Assembly (NCBI GenBank): GCA_963668595.1
Contig: OY764876.1
Coordinates: 4,154,001 to 4,218,000, forward strand
Origin: GWE2-42-39 sp963668595
GTDB taxonomy: Bacteria; Bacteroidota; Bacteroidia; Bacteroidales; Prolixibacteraceae
Direction: 5' to 3'
Length of the DNA stretch: 64,000 nucleotides
Under the pieces are notes generated by a model. That model had not been told where the DNA came from, searched no databases, and saw only the letters and a program-made list of their open reading frames with translations. The translations under genes and the position numbers were made by a program. Positions 44,068 to 52,482 of this stretch are shown here, one piece after another; position 1 is the stretch's first letter, and each line of letters begins with the position of its first letter.

Positions 44068-45315
44068 ATGATCGACGATATTATCAATTTCGGGTTGGAG
44101 CATTCTGCTTCCTCAATTATTAAAGTCATCGGAGTAGGTGGCGGGGGAGGTAACGCGGTCAACCACATGTTGGAAGAAGGAATTGAAGGGGTAGATTTTA
44201 TTATTTGTAATACCGACTCGCAGGCTTTGCTAAAAAGCACCGTGTCGGTAAAAGTGCAACTTGGTGTGACCTTAACTGAAGGTCGGGGGGCTGGAAACCA
44301 ACCCGAACAAGGAGAGCAGGCCGCAATCGAAAATCTTGACGATTTGCGGGGCGTGCTCGAAGGTTCAACCAAAATGCTTTTCATTACAGCCGGGATGGGC
44401 GGAGGAACAGGTACCGGTGCTGCCCCAATTATCGCGAAACTAGCCCGCGAATTGGATATTCTTACCATTGCGGTTGTCACCATTCCTTCTCCTTCGGAAG
44501 GAAAGCGCCGTTTCAGTCAGGCGCTTGATGGTGCTGAAAAACTCAAGCAATATGTTGATAGTATGCTGGTGGTGAGTAACGAGAAATTGCATAAAATCTA
44601 CGGTGATCTGCCAGCCTCGATAGCTTTTAAAAAGGCCGACGACATTATCACTACCGCAGTGAAAGGTGTTGCTGAAATTATTACTCTTCACGGAAACATT
44701 AATATCGACTTTGCTGACGTAAGTACCGTGATGAGCGGGAGTGGTGTGTTTCTGATGGGAACTGGTTTTGCTGAAGGCCAGAACCGGGCAATGAAAGCCG
44801 TAAAAGCAGCACTCGATTCGCCATTGTTGGATAGCAACGATATTAATGGGACGAAAGATATTTTGCTCAATATTATTTCTGGAAAATCGGAAATAACAAT
44901 GGGCGAAATTGGTGCAATTATCGAGTATCTGCAAAATGCAGCAGGCCAGGATGCCAATATTATTTGGGGAAATGGACACGATGAAAAGTTGGGCGAAAAA
45001 ATCAGTGTCACCATCATTGCAACAGGTTTTCATACCAATCCAAATAAGTTATTTCAGGACGAACCAGAAGTAATTCAATGTCAGCTTGTCGATCAGGAAC
45101 CGGATATTAATTTAGGAGAAGAAGAGAATGACTTTAAATTGATAGCAGAAGAAGCTTCTCGTCAGCCCATTCCATCGCCTAAAAAGAAAGAAAAGAAACG
45201 AAAGAAAGAATTAATAACTGATAATACACGGGAAAACGGGAATTTGGACAGTTGGTTTCACCGGCAGTTTACTCGCTTTTTCGAGGATGGCGATGTCCCA
45301 TTGTCGGATGAATAA
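44068..45315 (+). CDS. FtsZ paralogue 1 with FtsA-like amphipathic C-terminus
   Basis: A 415-residue FtsZ. The GTPase core is intact: IIKVIGVGGGGGNAVNHM, NTDSQAL, the tubulin signature ITAGMGGGTGTGAAP (about 111-118 for the Gly/Thr core) and the T7 synergy loop NIDFAD (N212, D214, D217). It differs from paralogue 2 in the loop IPSPSEGKRRF, where FtsZ normally has IPF. It lacks the usual C-terminal peptide and LHDNVD end. Instead it has a very basic linker (about 373-384) and the amphipathic helix LDSWFHRQFTRFFED (393-407). I chose the ATG at 44068 because its N-terminus then aligns with paralogue 2; a TTG at 44044 is an alternative. Membrane self-anchoring is inferred. Confidence 0.93.
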   Translation: MIDDIINFGLEHSASSIIKVIGVGGGGGNAVNHMLEEGIEGVDFIICNTDSQALLKSTVSVKVQLGVTLTEGRGAGNQPEQGEQAAIENLDDLRGVLEGSTKMLFITAGMGGGTGTGAAPIIAKLARELDILTIAVVTIPSPSEGKRRFSQALDGAEKLKQYVDSMLVVSNEKLHKIYGDLPASIAFKKADDIITTAVKGVAEIITLHGNINIDFADVSTVMSGSGVFLMGTGFAEGQNRAMKAVKAALDSPLLDSNDINGTKDILLNIISGKSEITMGEIGAIIEYLQNAAGQDANIIWGNGHDEKLGEKISVTIIATGFHTNPNKLFQDEPEVIQCQLVDQEPDINLGEEENDFKLIAEEASRQPIPSPKKKEKKRKKELITDNTRENGNLDSWFHRQFTRFFEDGDVPLSDE

Positions 45316-45345
45316 TATAAATAGAAACTGAAAAAATACACGCAT

Positions 45346-46770
45346 ATGTCGAATGATATTATGAATTTCAATTTTGAGCTCAACGGCGGTTCTATTATTA
45401 AAGTAATCGGTGTTGGCGGTGGCGGTGGAAATGCCGTGAATCACATGTATGCCCAGGGAATAAAAGATGTTGACTTTATGATTTGTAATACTGACTCGCA
45501 GGCTTTGGCTGCCAGTGCTATTCCAATCAAGGTTCAACTCGGCTCGTCGTTAACCGAAGGTCGCGGGGCCGGAAATAAACCCGAAATCGGACGCGATTCG
45601 GCAATTGAAAATATTGACGATGTGAAAGCTGTACTGGCTGAAAATACCAAAATGGTATTTATCACTGCCGGAATGGGTGGCGGAACCGGAACTGGTGCGG
45701 CTCCTGTTATTGCCGAAGCTGCTAAAGAGCTTGGAATCCTGACTGTAGGAATTGTTACTATTCCCTTTCGTAACGAAGGTCGCCGTCGGATCAAACAGGC
45801 CATCGACGGAATTGCTGCGATGGAAAAGCATGTCGATTCATTGTTGGTGATCAATAACGAGCGAATTCGCGAGATGTATGGCGATAGTACTATTTCTGAA
45901 GCTTTTGCCAAAGCCGATAATGTGTTGACAATTGCAGCAAAAGGGATTGCCGAAATAATCACGGTACATGGCTATATTAATGTTGACTTTGCTGATGTAC
46001 AAACAGTGATGAATAACAGTGGGGTAGCAGTGATGGGATCGGCCAAGGCGACAGGCGAAAATCGTGCGTTAATTGCTGTTGAAGAAGCATTGAATTCTCC
46101 ATTGTTGAATAACAACAATATTAAAGGAGCTAAAAATATTTTGCTGAATATTACTTCAGGAACGAAAGAAGTTACCATGGACGAAATTGGTATGATTACC
46201 GATTACGTTCAGGATAAAGCAGGAAATGAGGCTGACCTGATTTGGGGAAATGGTGTTGATGAAGCGTTGGGTGAAGAAATCTCAGTTACTGTGATTGCTA
46301 CAGGGTTCAGTACCAGTAGTATTCCTGAAATGGTTGCTGCCAAACAACCTGAAAAAACGTACCACACATTGGTTGACGATACATTTGCATCCATGCCGGT
46401 TTCTCGTCCTGCCTCTGCCGAAAAAAGCGAACAGGGAAAAACAACTGCAGGAAAACTGAATCAGGCAACGCTTGATTTTGGTCTTGTGACTTCAGAACCA
46501 GATGAATTCGAAGGATTGTACGGAAAATCAAAAAGACATATTGAGGAAGAAGAAGCCTCTGTTTCTGTGAAAATTGATTATGCTGAGTCATCGGAAGATG
46601 TGGTTGATCAATTGGAAAATATTCCGGCTTATCGTCGCAAAAAATTAAGTCTTAAAGGGTTTGGAAAGAAGTCAGAACAGAAGACTTCTCAATATGCACT
46701 TACTCCGGACGACAACAATAATATTGTTTTGCGGGACAATAACGCGTACCTGCATGATAATGTTGATTAA
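45346..46770 (+). CDS. ftsZ: Cell division protein FtsZ (canonical paralogue)
   Basis: A 474-residue tubulin-like GTPase that forms the division ring. It has IIKVIGVGGGGGNAVNHM, NTDSQAL, ITAGMGGGTGTGAAP, IPFRNEGRRR and the T7 loop NVDFAD. A variable linker of about 100 residues leads to the C-terminal peptide IPAYRRKKL (I426 onward), the part that binds FtsA, and the protein ends YLHDNVD as in other Bacteroidota FtsZ. It lies 30 bases after paralogue 1 and is probably co-transcribed with it. All residues needed for polymerisation and GTP hydrolysis appear present. Confidence 0.96.
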   Translation: MSNDIMNFNFELNGGSIIKVIGVGGGGGNAVNHMYAQGIKDVDFMICNTDSQALAASAIPIKVQLGSSLTEGRGAGNKPEIGRDSAIENIDDVKAVLAENTKMVFITAGMGGGTGTGAAPVIAEAAKELGILTVGIVTIPFRNEGRRRIKQAIDGIAAMEKHVDSLLVINNERIREMYGDSTISEAFAKADNVLTIAAKGIAEIITVHGYINVDFADVQTVMNNSGVAVMGSAKATGENRALIAVEEALNSPLLNNNNIKGAKNILLNITSGTKEVTMDEIGMITDYVQDKAGNEADLIWGNGVDEALGEEISVTVIATGFSTSSIPEMVAAKQPEKTYHTLVDDTFASMPVSRPASAEKSEQGKTTAGKLNQATLDFGLVTSEPDEFEGLYGKSKRHIEEEEASVSVKIDYAESSEDVVDQLENIPAYRRKKLSLKGFGKKSEQKTSQYALTPDDNNNIVLRDNNAYLHDNVD

Positions 46771-46811
46771 TTTTGAAATACTAATTTGAAAATCATTAAA
46801 ATGTACGCAAT

Positions 46812-47261
46812 ATGAGTTTATTTGATCAGATTAATGAGGATATAAAACAAGCCATGAAGGCTCGTGAAAAAGAGCGTCTGGAAGCTTTGCGCGGAATTAA
46901 AAAAGTTCTTTTAGAGGCAAAAACAGCCGCAGGTGCTTCTGGCGAATTGAGTGATCAGGATATTCTGAAAATTATTCAGAAGTTGGCGAAGCAAGGAAAA
47001 GATTCTGCTACAATTTACAAAGAGCAAGGACGCGAAGACTTGTACCTTCAGGAAATGAGTCAGGTGGAAGTTTTTGAGTCTTTTCTGCCTAAAATGCTTT
47101 CAGAGGAAGAGTTAATATTGGCAGTGAAAGGCATTATTGAGCAATTAGGAGCTTCAGGAATGAAAGATATGGGCAAGGTTATGGGAGCTGCGTCGAAAAG
47201 TCTTGCTGGTCAGGCTGATGGGAAAGATATTGCCGATGTAGTGAAAAAAATGTTGTCTTGA
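46812..47261 (+). CDS. GatB/YqeY domain protein
   Basis: A 149-residue protein made of one YqeY domain: it starts with LFDQINEDIKQAMKAREKERLEALRGIKKVLLEA, has the helical middle with DILKIIQKLAKQGKDSATIYKEQGR, and ends with GMKDMGKVMGAASKSLAGQADGKDIADVVKKML. This helical domain is shared with the tail of GatB, the tRNA-dependent amidotransferase subunit, where it contacts tRNA. The role of stand-alone YqeY is not settled. It follows ftsZ by 41 bases and often ends dcw clusters in Bacteroidota. Confidence 0.92.
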   Translation: MSLFDQINEDIKQAMKAREKERLEALRGIKKVLLEAKTAAGASGELSDQDILKIIQKLAKQGKDSATIYKEQGREDLYLQEMSQVEVFESFLPKMLSEEELILAVKGIIEQLGASGMKDMGKVMGAASKSLAGQADGKDIADVVKKMLS

Positions 47262-47283
47262 TCTGAAATTTTTTTTCAAAATA

Positions 47284-47316
47284 TTTGGATTTTACCGATG
47301 AATGGTATTATCTTTA
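47284..47316 (+). promoter_or_regulatory. Promoter of a possible small RNA or leader
   Basis: A -33 TTTG (47284-47287) lies 21 bases before TATCTTTA (47309-47316), a one-base variant of TAnnTTTG. It is the best-spaced promoter I see in the window. Transcription would start near 47322, just before a structured stretch. Confidence 0.6.
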
Positions 47317-47321
47317 CATCA

Positions 47322-47403
47322 TTAACGCAAGGGTCTCGTCCTGAGACCTAGTGCGTTTGGGGTGGAAAATTAAAATTAAGCGGGCAGCGGCCCGCTTTTT
47401 TTT
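47322..47403 (+). ncRNA. Putative ~80-nt structured RNA or attenuated leader of the ITPase gene
   Basis: Two hairpins follow the promoter at 47284-47316. Hairpin 1 (47324-47357) has outer arms AACGCA/TGCGTT, an AG/TAG internal loop, inner arms GGTCTC/GAGACC and a GTCCT loop. Hairpin 2 (47378-47397) has arms AAGCGGGC/GCCCGCTT, an AGCG loop and a run of eight T, a strong terminator. The ITPase start codon lies 32 bases further on. It could be an independent small RNA, an attenuator for that gene, or in part the end of the yqeY transcript. I recognise no known RNA family. Confidence 0.5.
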
Positions 47404-47434
47404 ATCCTTTTTTATAATGTAATCTGTATTTTAT

Positions 47435-47959
47435 ATGAAAATAGCTGTTGCTTCATGCAATCCCGTTAAAATTGGCGCAGTGCAGGATGCATTCCTGACT
47501 TGTTTTTCAGGAGTTGATGGTGTTGATGGATTTAGTGTGCCAAGTGGAGTACCTGATCAACCGATAGGAGATGAAATGACGCGACAAGGAGCAGAAAATC
47601 GTGTTCATGAGTTGAAAACGAATTATCCTTCGTATGATTGTTTTGTGGGTATAGAAGGAGGAATAATGGAGCGAAACGGGCAGATTGAAGCTTTTGCCTG
47701 GGTTATTATTCATTCTGCAACTCAGGCGGGAGAGGCGAGAACTGCTTCTTTTTGTTTGCCTTCCCCGGTCGTAAAGTTATTGAAACAGGGCTACGAATTG
47801 GGAGATGCTAATGATCAAGTGTTTAAAGAGCATAATTCAAAACAAAAAGGAGGAGCTGTTGGCCTGCTTACCCGCAATAAGGTTGATCGTCGTCAACTTT
47901 ATTCGCAGGCTGTGATTCTGGCATTGGTGCCTTTTATGAATGAGAACCTGTACGTATGA
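47435..47959 (+). CDS. Inosine/xanthosine triphosphatase (YjjX/DUF84 family)
   Basis: A 174-residue nucleotide pool-cleaning enzyme of the DUF84 family, which hydrolyses ITP and XTP. Signatures are VASCNPVKIGAVQDAF at the nucleotide site, GDEMTRQGAENRV, CFVGIEGGIM in the centre and KQKGGAVGLLTRNKVDRRQLYSQAVILAL at the end. Length matches YjjX (about 170). It has its own short gap after a terminator hairpin, so a separate promoter or a read-through leader must supply transcription. Its substrate range cannot be fixed by sequence alone. Confidence 0.9.
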   Translation: MKIAVASCNPVKIGAVQDAFLTCFSGVDGVDGFSVPSGVPDQPIGDEMTRQGAENRVHELKTNYPSYDCFVGIEGGIMERNGQIEAFAWVIIHSATQAGEARTASFCLPSPVVKLLKQGYELGDANDQVFKEHNSKQKGGAVGLLTRNKVDRRQLYSQAVILALVPFMNENLYV

Positions 47960-48022
47960 AAAGCAAACAGCAGAACCCTTTTTATAGTCCTGCCGTTTCC
48001 TCTTATCTCAAATGTTTTGATA

Positions 48023-48376
48023 CTAAATGGAAGGGTGCGTGCATAGTTCTTCCCAGTATTCAACTGCACGGCGAGTATGAGGAATAACAATTGTTCCTCC
48101 AACTAAATTTGCCACACCAAAAATTTCGAAAACCTCTTCAGTTGTTACTGCTAACTCGAAGCATTTTTCGAGGTGATATTTAATACAATCGTCGCAACGA
48201 AGTACCATTGACGATACTAAACCTAACATTTCCTTTGTTTTCGAATCGAGGGCTCCGTCCTGATATGTTAGTGTGTCCAGGCTGTAGATGCGTTTCATTA
48301 CTTTGTTGTCGGATGCAAGGATTTTTTCGTTCATCTTTGTCCGATATTCTCTGAAATTATTAATCAACTCACTCAT
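48023..48376 (-). CDS. Carboxymuconolactone decarboxylase (AhpD-like) family protein
   Basis: A 117-residue all-helical protein with the CMD-family core: LDSKTKEMLGLVSSMVLRCDDCIKYHLEKCFELAVTTEEVFEIFGVANLVGG. The CDDC motif followed by His three residues later matches the redox-active CxxC-x3-H of AhpD-type peroxidase partners, so a thiol redox role is likely. It lies 11 bases downstream of miaB on the same strand and is probably co-transcribed. Natural substrate unknown. Confidence 0.9.
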   Translation of the reverse strand: MSELINNFREYRTKMNEKILASDNKVMKRIYSLDTLTYQDGALDSKTKEMLGLVSSMVLRCDDCIKYHLEKCFELAVTTEEVFEIFGVANLVGGTIVIPHTRRAVEYWEELCTHPSI

Positions 48377-48387
48377 AAAATTCGTTT

Positions 48388-49719
48388 TTATTCCTGAATA
48401 GAAACTGCTGTACCTATTAACGTAGTTTGTGTGCTACGGTTTATTTTTACCTGAACAAAGTCGCCTTTTTTGTAATTTTCTTTTGGGAATACAACTACTT
48501 TATTTTGCGAATTTCGTCCGAATAATTCATCCTTGTCTTTTTTTGACGTTCCTTCTACCAATACTTCAAATGTTTTGCCTACGTCTGCTTTGTTGTTTTG
48601 TGTCGAAATTTTATTCTGAAGAGTGATAATCTCATTCAGTCGTTTCAGTTTTATTTCTTCCGGAACATCGTCGTCCAAATGCTGATGAGCATAGGTGCCC
48701 GGACGTTCCGAATATTTAAACATGAAAGCCAGATCGAATCGCGCCCATTCCATTAATGAAAGAGTTTGCTGATGATCTTCCTCCGTTTCGCCGCAGAAAC
48801 CTGCAAAAACATCGGTTGAAATGCTGCAATCAGGAATGATTTCGCGGATGGCCCGAATTCGGTCCATGTACCATTCGCGGTCGTATTTGCGGTTCATGCG
48901 TTTGAGTACTTCGCTGCTTCCAGATTGTGCAGGAAGGTGAATATGCTTGCAAATATTGTGGTGGCGGGCGATCGCCTGCAATACTTTATCACTCATGTCT
49001 TTCGGGTGCGATGTGGTAAAGCGGATACGAACTTGCGGTACAGCAAGAGCAACCATATCAAGTAAATCCCAGAAGCGAACCGGTTTGCGTTCGCCTTCAG
49101 GCAACCATTTGTATGAATTTACATTTTGTCCGAGCAGAGTGATTTCGAGATAGCCTTTTGCAGCAAGGTCTTTTACTTCAGTAAGAATATCTTGCGGATC
49201 GCGGCTACGCTCCCGTCCGCGGGTATAGGGAACTATGCAGTAAGTACAGAAATTATTACAACCACGAGTAATGCTTACAAAACCAGATAGATGCTGATCG
49301 CCGATCCGTACAGGAGTAATTTTATCATACGTTTCGTTTAATGAAAGTTCGATATTGATTGCGCCTTTTCCCTGTTGAGCTTTGTCAATCAGGTAGGGCA
49401 GGTCGCGGTATGCATCGGGGCCGGCAACCAAATCAACAGCAGCATGTTCTAAGAACTGATCTCCTACACGTTCGGCCATGCAGCCCAATACACCTACGAT
49501 GAGATTTTTCTTTTTCTTTTTTAGCCCTTTGAAATAGTCGAGTCGTCCCCAAATGCGCTGTTCTGCGTTGTCGCGCACAGAGCAAGTGTTTAGGAATACA
49601 GCATCCGCTTCTTCGAGTGTTGTTGCAACATCGTAACCACGGTCTTTCATTACGGCTGCCACTACCTCACTATCTGCTACATTCATTTGGCAGCCATATG
49701 TTTCGATAAATAATTTCAT
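48388..49719 (-). CDS. miaB: tRNA-2-methylthio-N6-dimethylallyladenosine synthase
   Basis: A 443-residue radical-SAM methylthiotransferase that modifies A37 of tRNAs reading UNN codons. The N-terminal UPF0004 domain has three Cys for the auxiliary cluster (GCQMN, NTCSVR, LGCMAE). The radical-SAM motif is CNNFCTYCIVPYTRG, and a C-terminal TRAM domain (about 380-443, FEVLVEGTSKKDKDELFGR) binds tRNA. I chose the Met giving MKLFIETYGCQMN, the normal family N-terminus; nine extra codons upstream are rejected. It heads a two-gene unit with the CMD protein. Confidence 0.96.
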   Translation of the reverse strand: MKLFIETYGCQMNVADSEVVAAVMKDRGYDVATTLEEADAVFLNTCSVRDNAEQRIWGRLDYFKGLKKKKKNLIVGVLGCMAERVGDQFLEHAAVDLVAGPDAYRDLPYLIDKAQQGKGAINIELSLNETYDKITPVRIGDQHLSGFVSITRGCNNFCTYCIVPYTRGRERSRDPQDILTEVKDLAAKGYLEITLLGQNVNSYKWLPEGERKPVRFWDLLDMVALAVPQVRIRFTTSHPKDMSDKVLQAIARHHNICKHIHLPAQSGSSEVLKRMNRKYDREWYMDRIRAIREIIPDCSISTDVFAGFCGETEEDHQQTLSLMEWARFDLAFMFKYSERPGTYAHQHLDDDVPEEIKLKRLNEIITLQNKISTQNNKADVGKTFEVLVEGTSKKDKDELFGRNSQNKVVVFPKENYKKGDFVQVKINRSTQTTLIGTAVSIQE

Positions 49720-50012
49720 TCTTTGTCTGAATTTTAAGCGGTACAAAATAACTTTAAAATCAGCAATAAAACAACCTTCATCGTTGTCGGGAGTTTTGTC
49801 TGTTTTTTTGTGAGGTACTTTGTTGTGCTCTTTGTGAAGGATGAAAATTTAATATTTAATAACGATGGAGATGCGGTTTTTAATGATTTAAAAATTAGTT
49901 ATTTATGTTGGTGTTTGTTTGTTGATGATGGCAAAAAAAAAGGATGTCTTCTGTTTTTTTGAAAAATGGAAACAGATGCAAAACATCGACCCGATATTTC
50001 CCGTTTAAAACG
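49720..50012. other. Intergenic region between miaB and the SPOR gene
   Basis: About 290 AT-rich bases between divergent genes. The miaB promoter should lie near 49740-49790 but matches the -7 consensus poorly. No gene or strong hairpin is seen. Confidence 0.4.
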
Positions 50013-50020
50013 TATATTTG
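50013..50020 (+). promoter_or_regulatory. Bacteroidota -7 element for the SPOR-purF unit
   Basis: TATATTTG fits TAnnTTTG exactly, 21 bases before the ATG at 50042. The -33 region is not clear. Confidence 0.55.
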
Positions 50021-50041
50021 CAATCTCAAAATTATTTCAGG

Positions 50042-50530
50042 ATGAAACATTTTTGTGCCAGTTTGTTGTTGCTTTTTACTGTCAGTTTCGCGCTACATGC
50101 CCAGGAAACTGCAATCGGTAAAGAGCAGGCAATAGTTTCACCCAAGTTACCTTCATCTGCTCAATCACTTTTAAATGAGGGGTTACTTGTTCAGGATACC
50201 CGTGTGGACAGTGTTTTAATATGGCATGTTGCCATGAATAAACGCAAGAAAGGCCTGGAAGGCTATCGGTTGGAGATATTTTTTGGCTCTGATCAGAATG
50301 CGAGGGAAAAGGCACTTGAAGTAAAAACAGAATTTTTAAAGAAATATCCGGATTTAGATGCGTATATCCAATTTCAGGCCCCTAATTTTCGGGTTCGGGT
50401 TGGAAATTTTCGAACCAAAAGCGAAGCGCTTCAGGTGAAAGCACGCATCAGAAAGCATTATCCCAATGCATTCCGGGTGGATGATATTATTCAATATCCC
50501 CAATTACTTACAGAACAACGCGAAGAATGA
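50042..50530 (+). CDS. SPOR domain protein, secreted
   Basis: A 162-residue protein with a signal peptide (MKHFCASLLLLFTVSFALHAQ) and a C-terminal SPOR domain: GYRLEIFFGSDQNAREKALEVKTEFLKKYPDLDAYIQFQAPNFRVRVGNFRTKSEA has the paired strand-helix repeats. SPOR domains bind denuded septal glycan, so it may work at the division site in the periplasm. I chose the ATG at 50042, which opens the signal peptide. Its stop overlaps the start of the next gene by 4 bases (ATGA), an unlikely operon partner in function. Confidence 0.88.
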   Translation: MKHFCASLLLLFTVSFALHAQETAIGKEQAIVSPKLPSSAQSLLNEGLLVQDTRVDSVLIWHVAMNKRKKGLEGYRLEIFFGSDQNAREKALEVKTEFLKKYPDLDAYIQFQAPNFRVRVGNFRTKSEALQVKARIRKHYPNAFRVDDIIQYPQLLTEQREE

Positions 50531-52428
50531 GTGAACTGATTAAACACGAATGCGGGATCGCCCTGATCCGATTATTAAAACCTCTGGAATACTATCAGGA
50601 AAAATACGGTACCTGGAAATATGGCTTAAATAAGCTTTACCTGTTGATGGAAAAGCAGCACAACCGGGGACAGGACGGAGCTGGAATGGTGAACATCAAA
50701 CTTGACATGAAACCCGGACAGGAATATATTCAGCGCTATCGGTCGATTGAGCAAAATCCAATCAAAGATGTGTTCGATAAAGTAGGGAAGGGAATCAAAA
50801 AAGCAGTGAAGAACGGACCGAAAGAACAGGGATTACCCTGGATTTATGAGAATGTACCCGGGGCAGGTGAGCTGTTTTTAGGGCATTTACGCTACGGTAC
50901 GTTCGGACGAAACAGCATTGAGTTTGTACATCCTGTGTTGCGTCAGAATAACTGGAAATCGCGCACTCTGGCTTTGGCCGGCAACTTCAATATGACCAAC
51001 ACGGATGAGCTTTTCAAAAAGTTGATTGAATTGGGACAACATCCGATTGCTTACACCGATACGGTGACGGTATTGGAAAAGGTCGGACACTTTTTGGATG
51101 AGGAAAACCAGTTGTTGTTCCGTCAATATAAAAATGAAGGATTTAACAACCAGAAGATTTCGCCACTGATAGAGAAAGACCTGGATGTACAAAAGGTACT
51201 CGAAAACGCAAGCAAAGACTGGGATGGCGGCTACGCTATGGCTGGAGTTTTTGGTCACGGAGATGCTTTTGTGATGCGCGATCCGTGGGGAATTCGTCCT
51301 GCTTTTTATTACTACGACGACGAAATTGTGGTGGTAGCTTCAGAACGTCCGGTGATTCAAACGGTAATGAATGTTGGGTACGACGATGTAAAAGCAATTC
51401 CTCCGGGAGAGGCACTGGTAATTAAGAAAGACGGGAAAATTCTTCATCAGATGATTCGCGTCCCTCATCAGCGCAAGTCTTGCTCGTTTGAACGAATTTA
51501 CTTTTCTCGTGGTAGCGACAAAGATATTTATCAGGAGCGAAAAAAACTGGGGCATTTGTTATCGCCTACTATTTTGAAAGCGATAAATAACGATATTGAA
51601 AATACAGTATTCTCGTATATTCCGAATACTTCTGAAACTGCCTTTTATGGATTGGTTCAGGGGGTTCGCAGCCATTGTATTCGGGAGAAACTACATAAAC
51701 TCGATAATGGAAGTGCCTGTGGAATGAGTGATCTGGAATTGGAAGAAATTCTGACGATTGAACCGAGGGTTGAGAAAATAGCCATTAAAGATGTGAAGTT
51801 ACGTACATTTATTGCCGATGATGCCAGTCGCGACGATTTGGTGGCTCACGTTTATGATGTGACTTACGGTGTTATTCGGGCTGACAAGGATACGCTGGTT
51901 ATTATTGACGACTCAATTGTGCGTGGAACCACCTTGAAAAGCAGTATTCTTCGTATTCTGGATCGTCTGAAACCGAAAAAAATCATTGTTGTTTCATCGG
52001 CACCGCAGATTCGTTATCCCGATTGCTATGGAATTGATATGGCTCAGCTTGATAAATTTATCGCATTCAACGCTGCCATTGAATTGTTACGCGAAACTGG
52101 CCGTGAATCGGTAATTGAATCGGTGTTTAGGCAATGTAAAGAACAGGAGAATCTGCCAAAAGAAGAAATTGTCAATTACGTAAAAGAAATATACAAGCCA
52201 TTTACCAACGAACAGATTTCGGCAAAAATTGCTGAGCTGCTGAAACCGGAAGATTGCAATGCTGAGGTTGAAATCATCTATCAAACGATTGAAAATCTGC
52301 ATGTGGCTTGTCCGAATGATACGGGCGACTGGTACTTTACAGGTAATTATCCAACTCCGGGTGGAAATAAAGTGGTAAACAAATCGTTTATCAATTACTA
52401 CGAAGGGAAAGATGTTCGTGCATATTAG
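50527..52428 (+). CDS. purF: Amidophosphoribosyltransferase, long Bacteroidota form
   Basis: A 633-residue glutamine-dependent enzyme for the first step of purine synthesis. The N-terminal Ntn glutaminase has Cys9 in ECGIALIRLL; an 8-residue propeptide (MSELIKHE) must be cut to expose it. It continues with EKQHNRGQDGAGM and LGHLRYGTFGRNS. The phosphoribosyltransferase part has the PRPP loop LVIIDDSIVRGTTLKSSI. It is about 130 residues longer than E. coli PurF (505), with insertions in the glutaminase half (about 80-115 and 180-215). It starts inside the SPOR gene stop. A terminator follows. Confidence 0.9.
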   Translation: MSELIKHECGIALIRLLKPLEYYQEKYGTWKYGLNKLYLLMEKQHNRGQDGAGMVNIKLDMKPGQEYIQRYRSIEQNPIKDVFDKVGKGIKKAVKNGPKEQGLPWIYENVPGAGELFLGHLRYGTFGRNSIEFVHPVLRQNNWKSRTLALAGNFNMTNTDELFKKLIELGQHPIAYTDTVTVLEKVGHFLDEENQLLFRQYKNEGFNNQKISPLIEKDLDVQKVLENASKDWDGGYAMAGVFGHGDAFVMRDPWGIRPAFYYYDDEIVVVASERPVIQTVMNVGYDDVKAIPPGEALVIKKDGKILHQMIRVPHQRKSCSFERIYFSRGSDKDIYQERKKLGHLLSPTILKAINNDIENTVFSYIPNTSETAFYGLVQGVRSHCIREKLHKLDNGSACGMSDLELEEILTIEPRVEKIAIKDVKLRTFIADDASRDDLVAHVYDVTYGVIRADKDTLVIIDDSIVRGTTLKSSILRILDRLKPKKIIVVSSAPQIRYPDCYGIDMAQLDKFIAFNAAIELLRETGRESVIESVFRQCKEQENLPKEEIVNYVKEIYKPFTNEQISAKIAELLKPEDCNAEVEIIYQTIENLHVACPNDTGDWYFTGNYPTPGGNKVVNKSFINYYEGKDVRAY

Positions 52429-52455
52429 TGCGTTTTCAGAAAAGAAAAGATATAG

Positions 52456-52482
52456 AGGGTTGGCAGAAGTCAACCCTTTTTT
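52456..52482 (+). terminator. Rho-independent terminator after purF
   Basis: The 7-bp stem AGGGTTG/CAACCCT with an 8-base loop is followed by six T. It overlaps the stop codon region of the convergent anti-sigma gene by 2 bases. Confidence 0.8.

Noticed and set aside
44068..45315. FtsZ paralogue 1 as a decaying pseudogene
   Set aside because: The frame is full length and all GTPase and T7-loop residues are intact; its odd tail is structured, not random.
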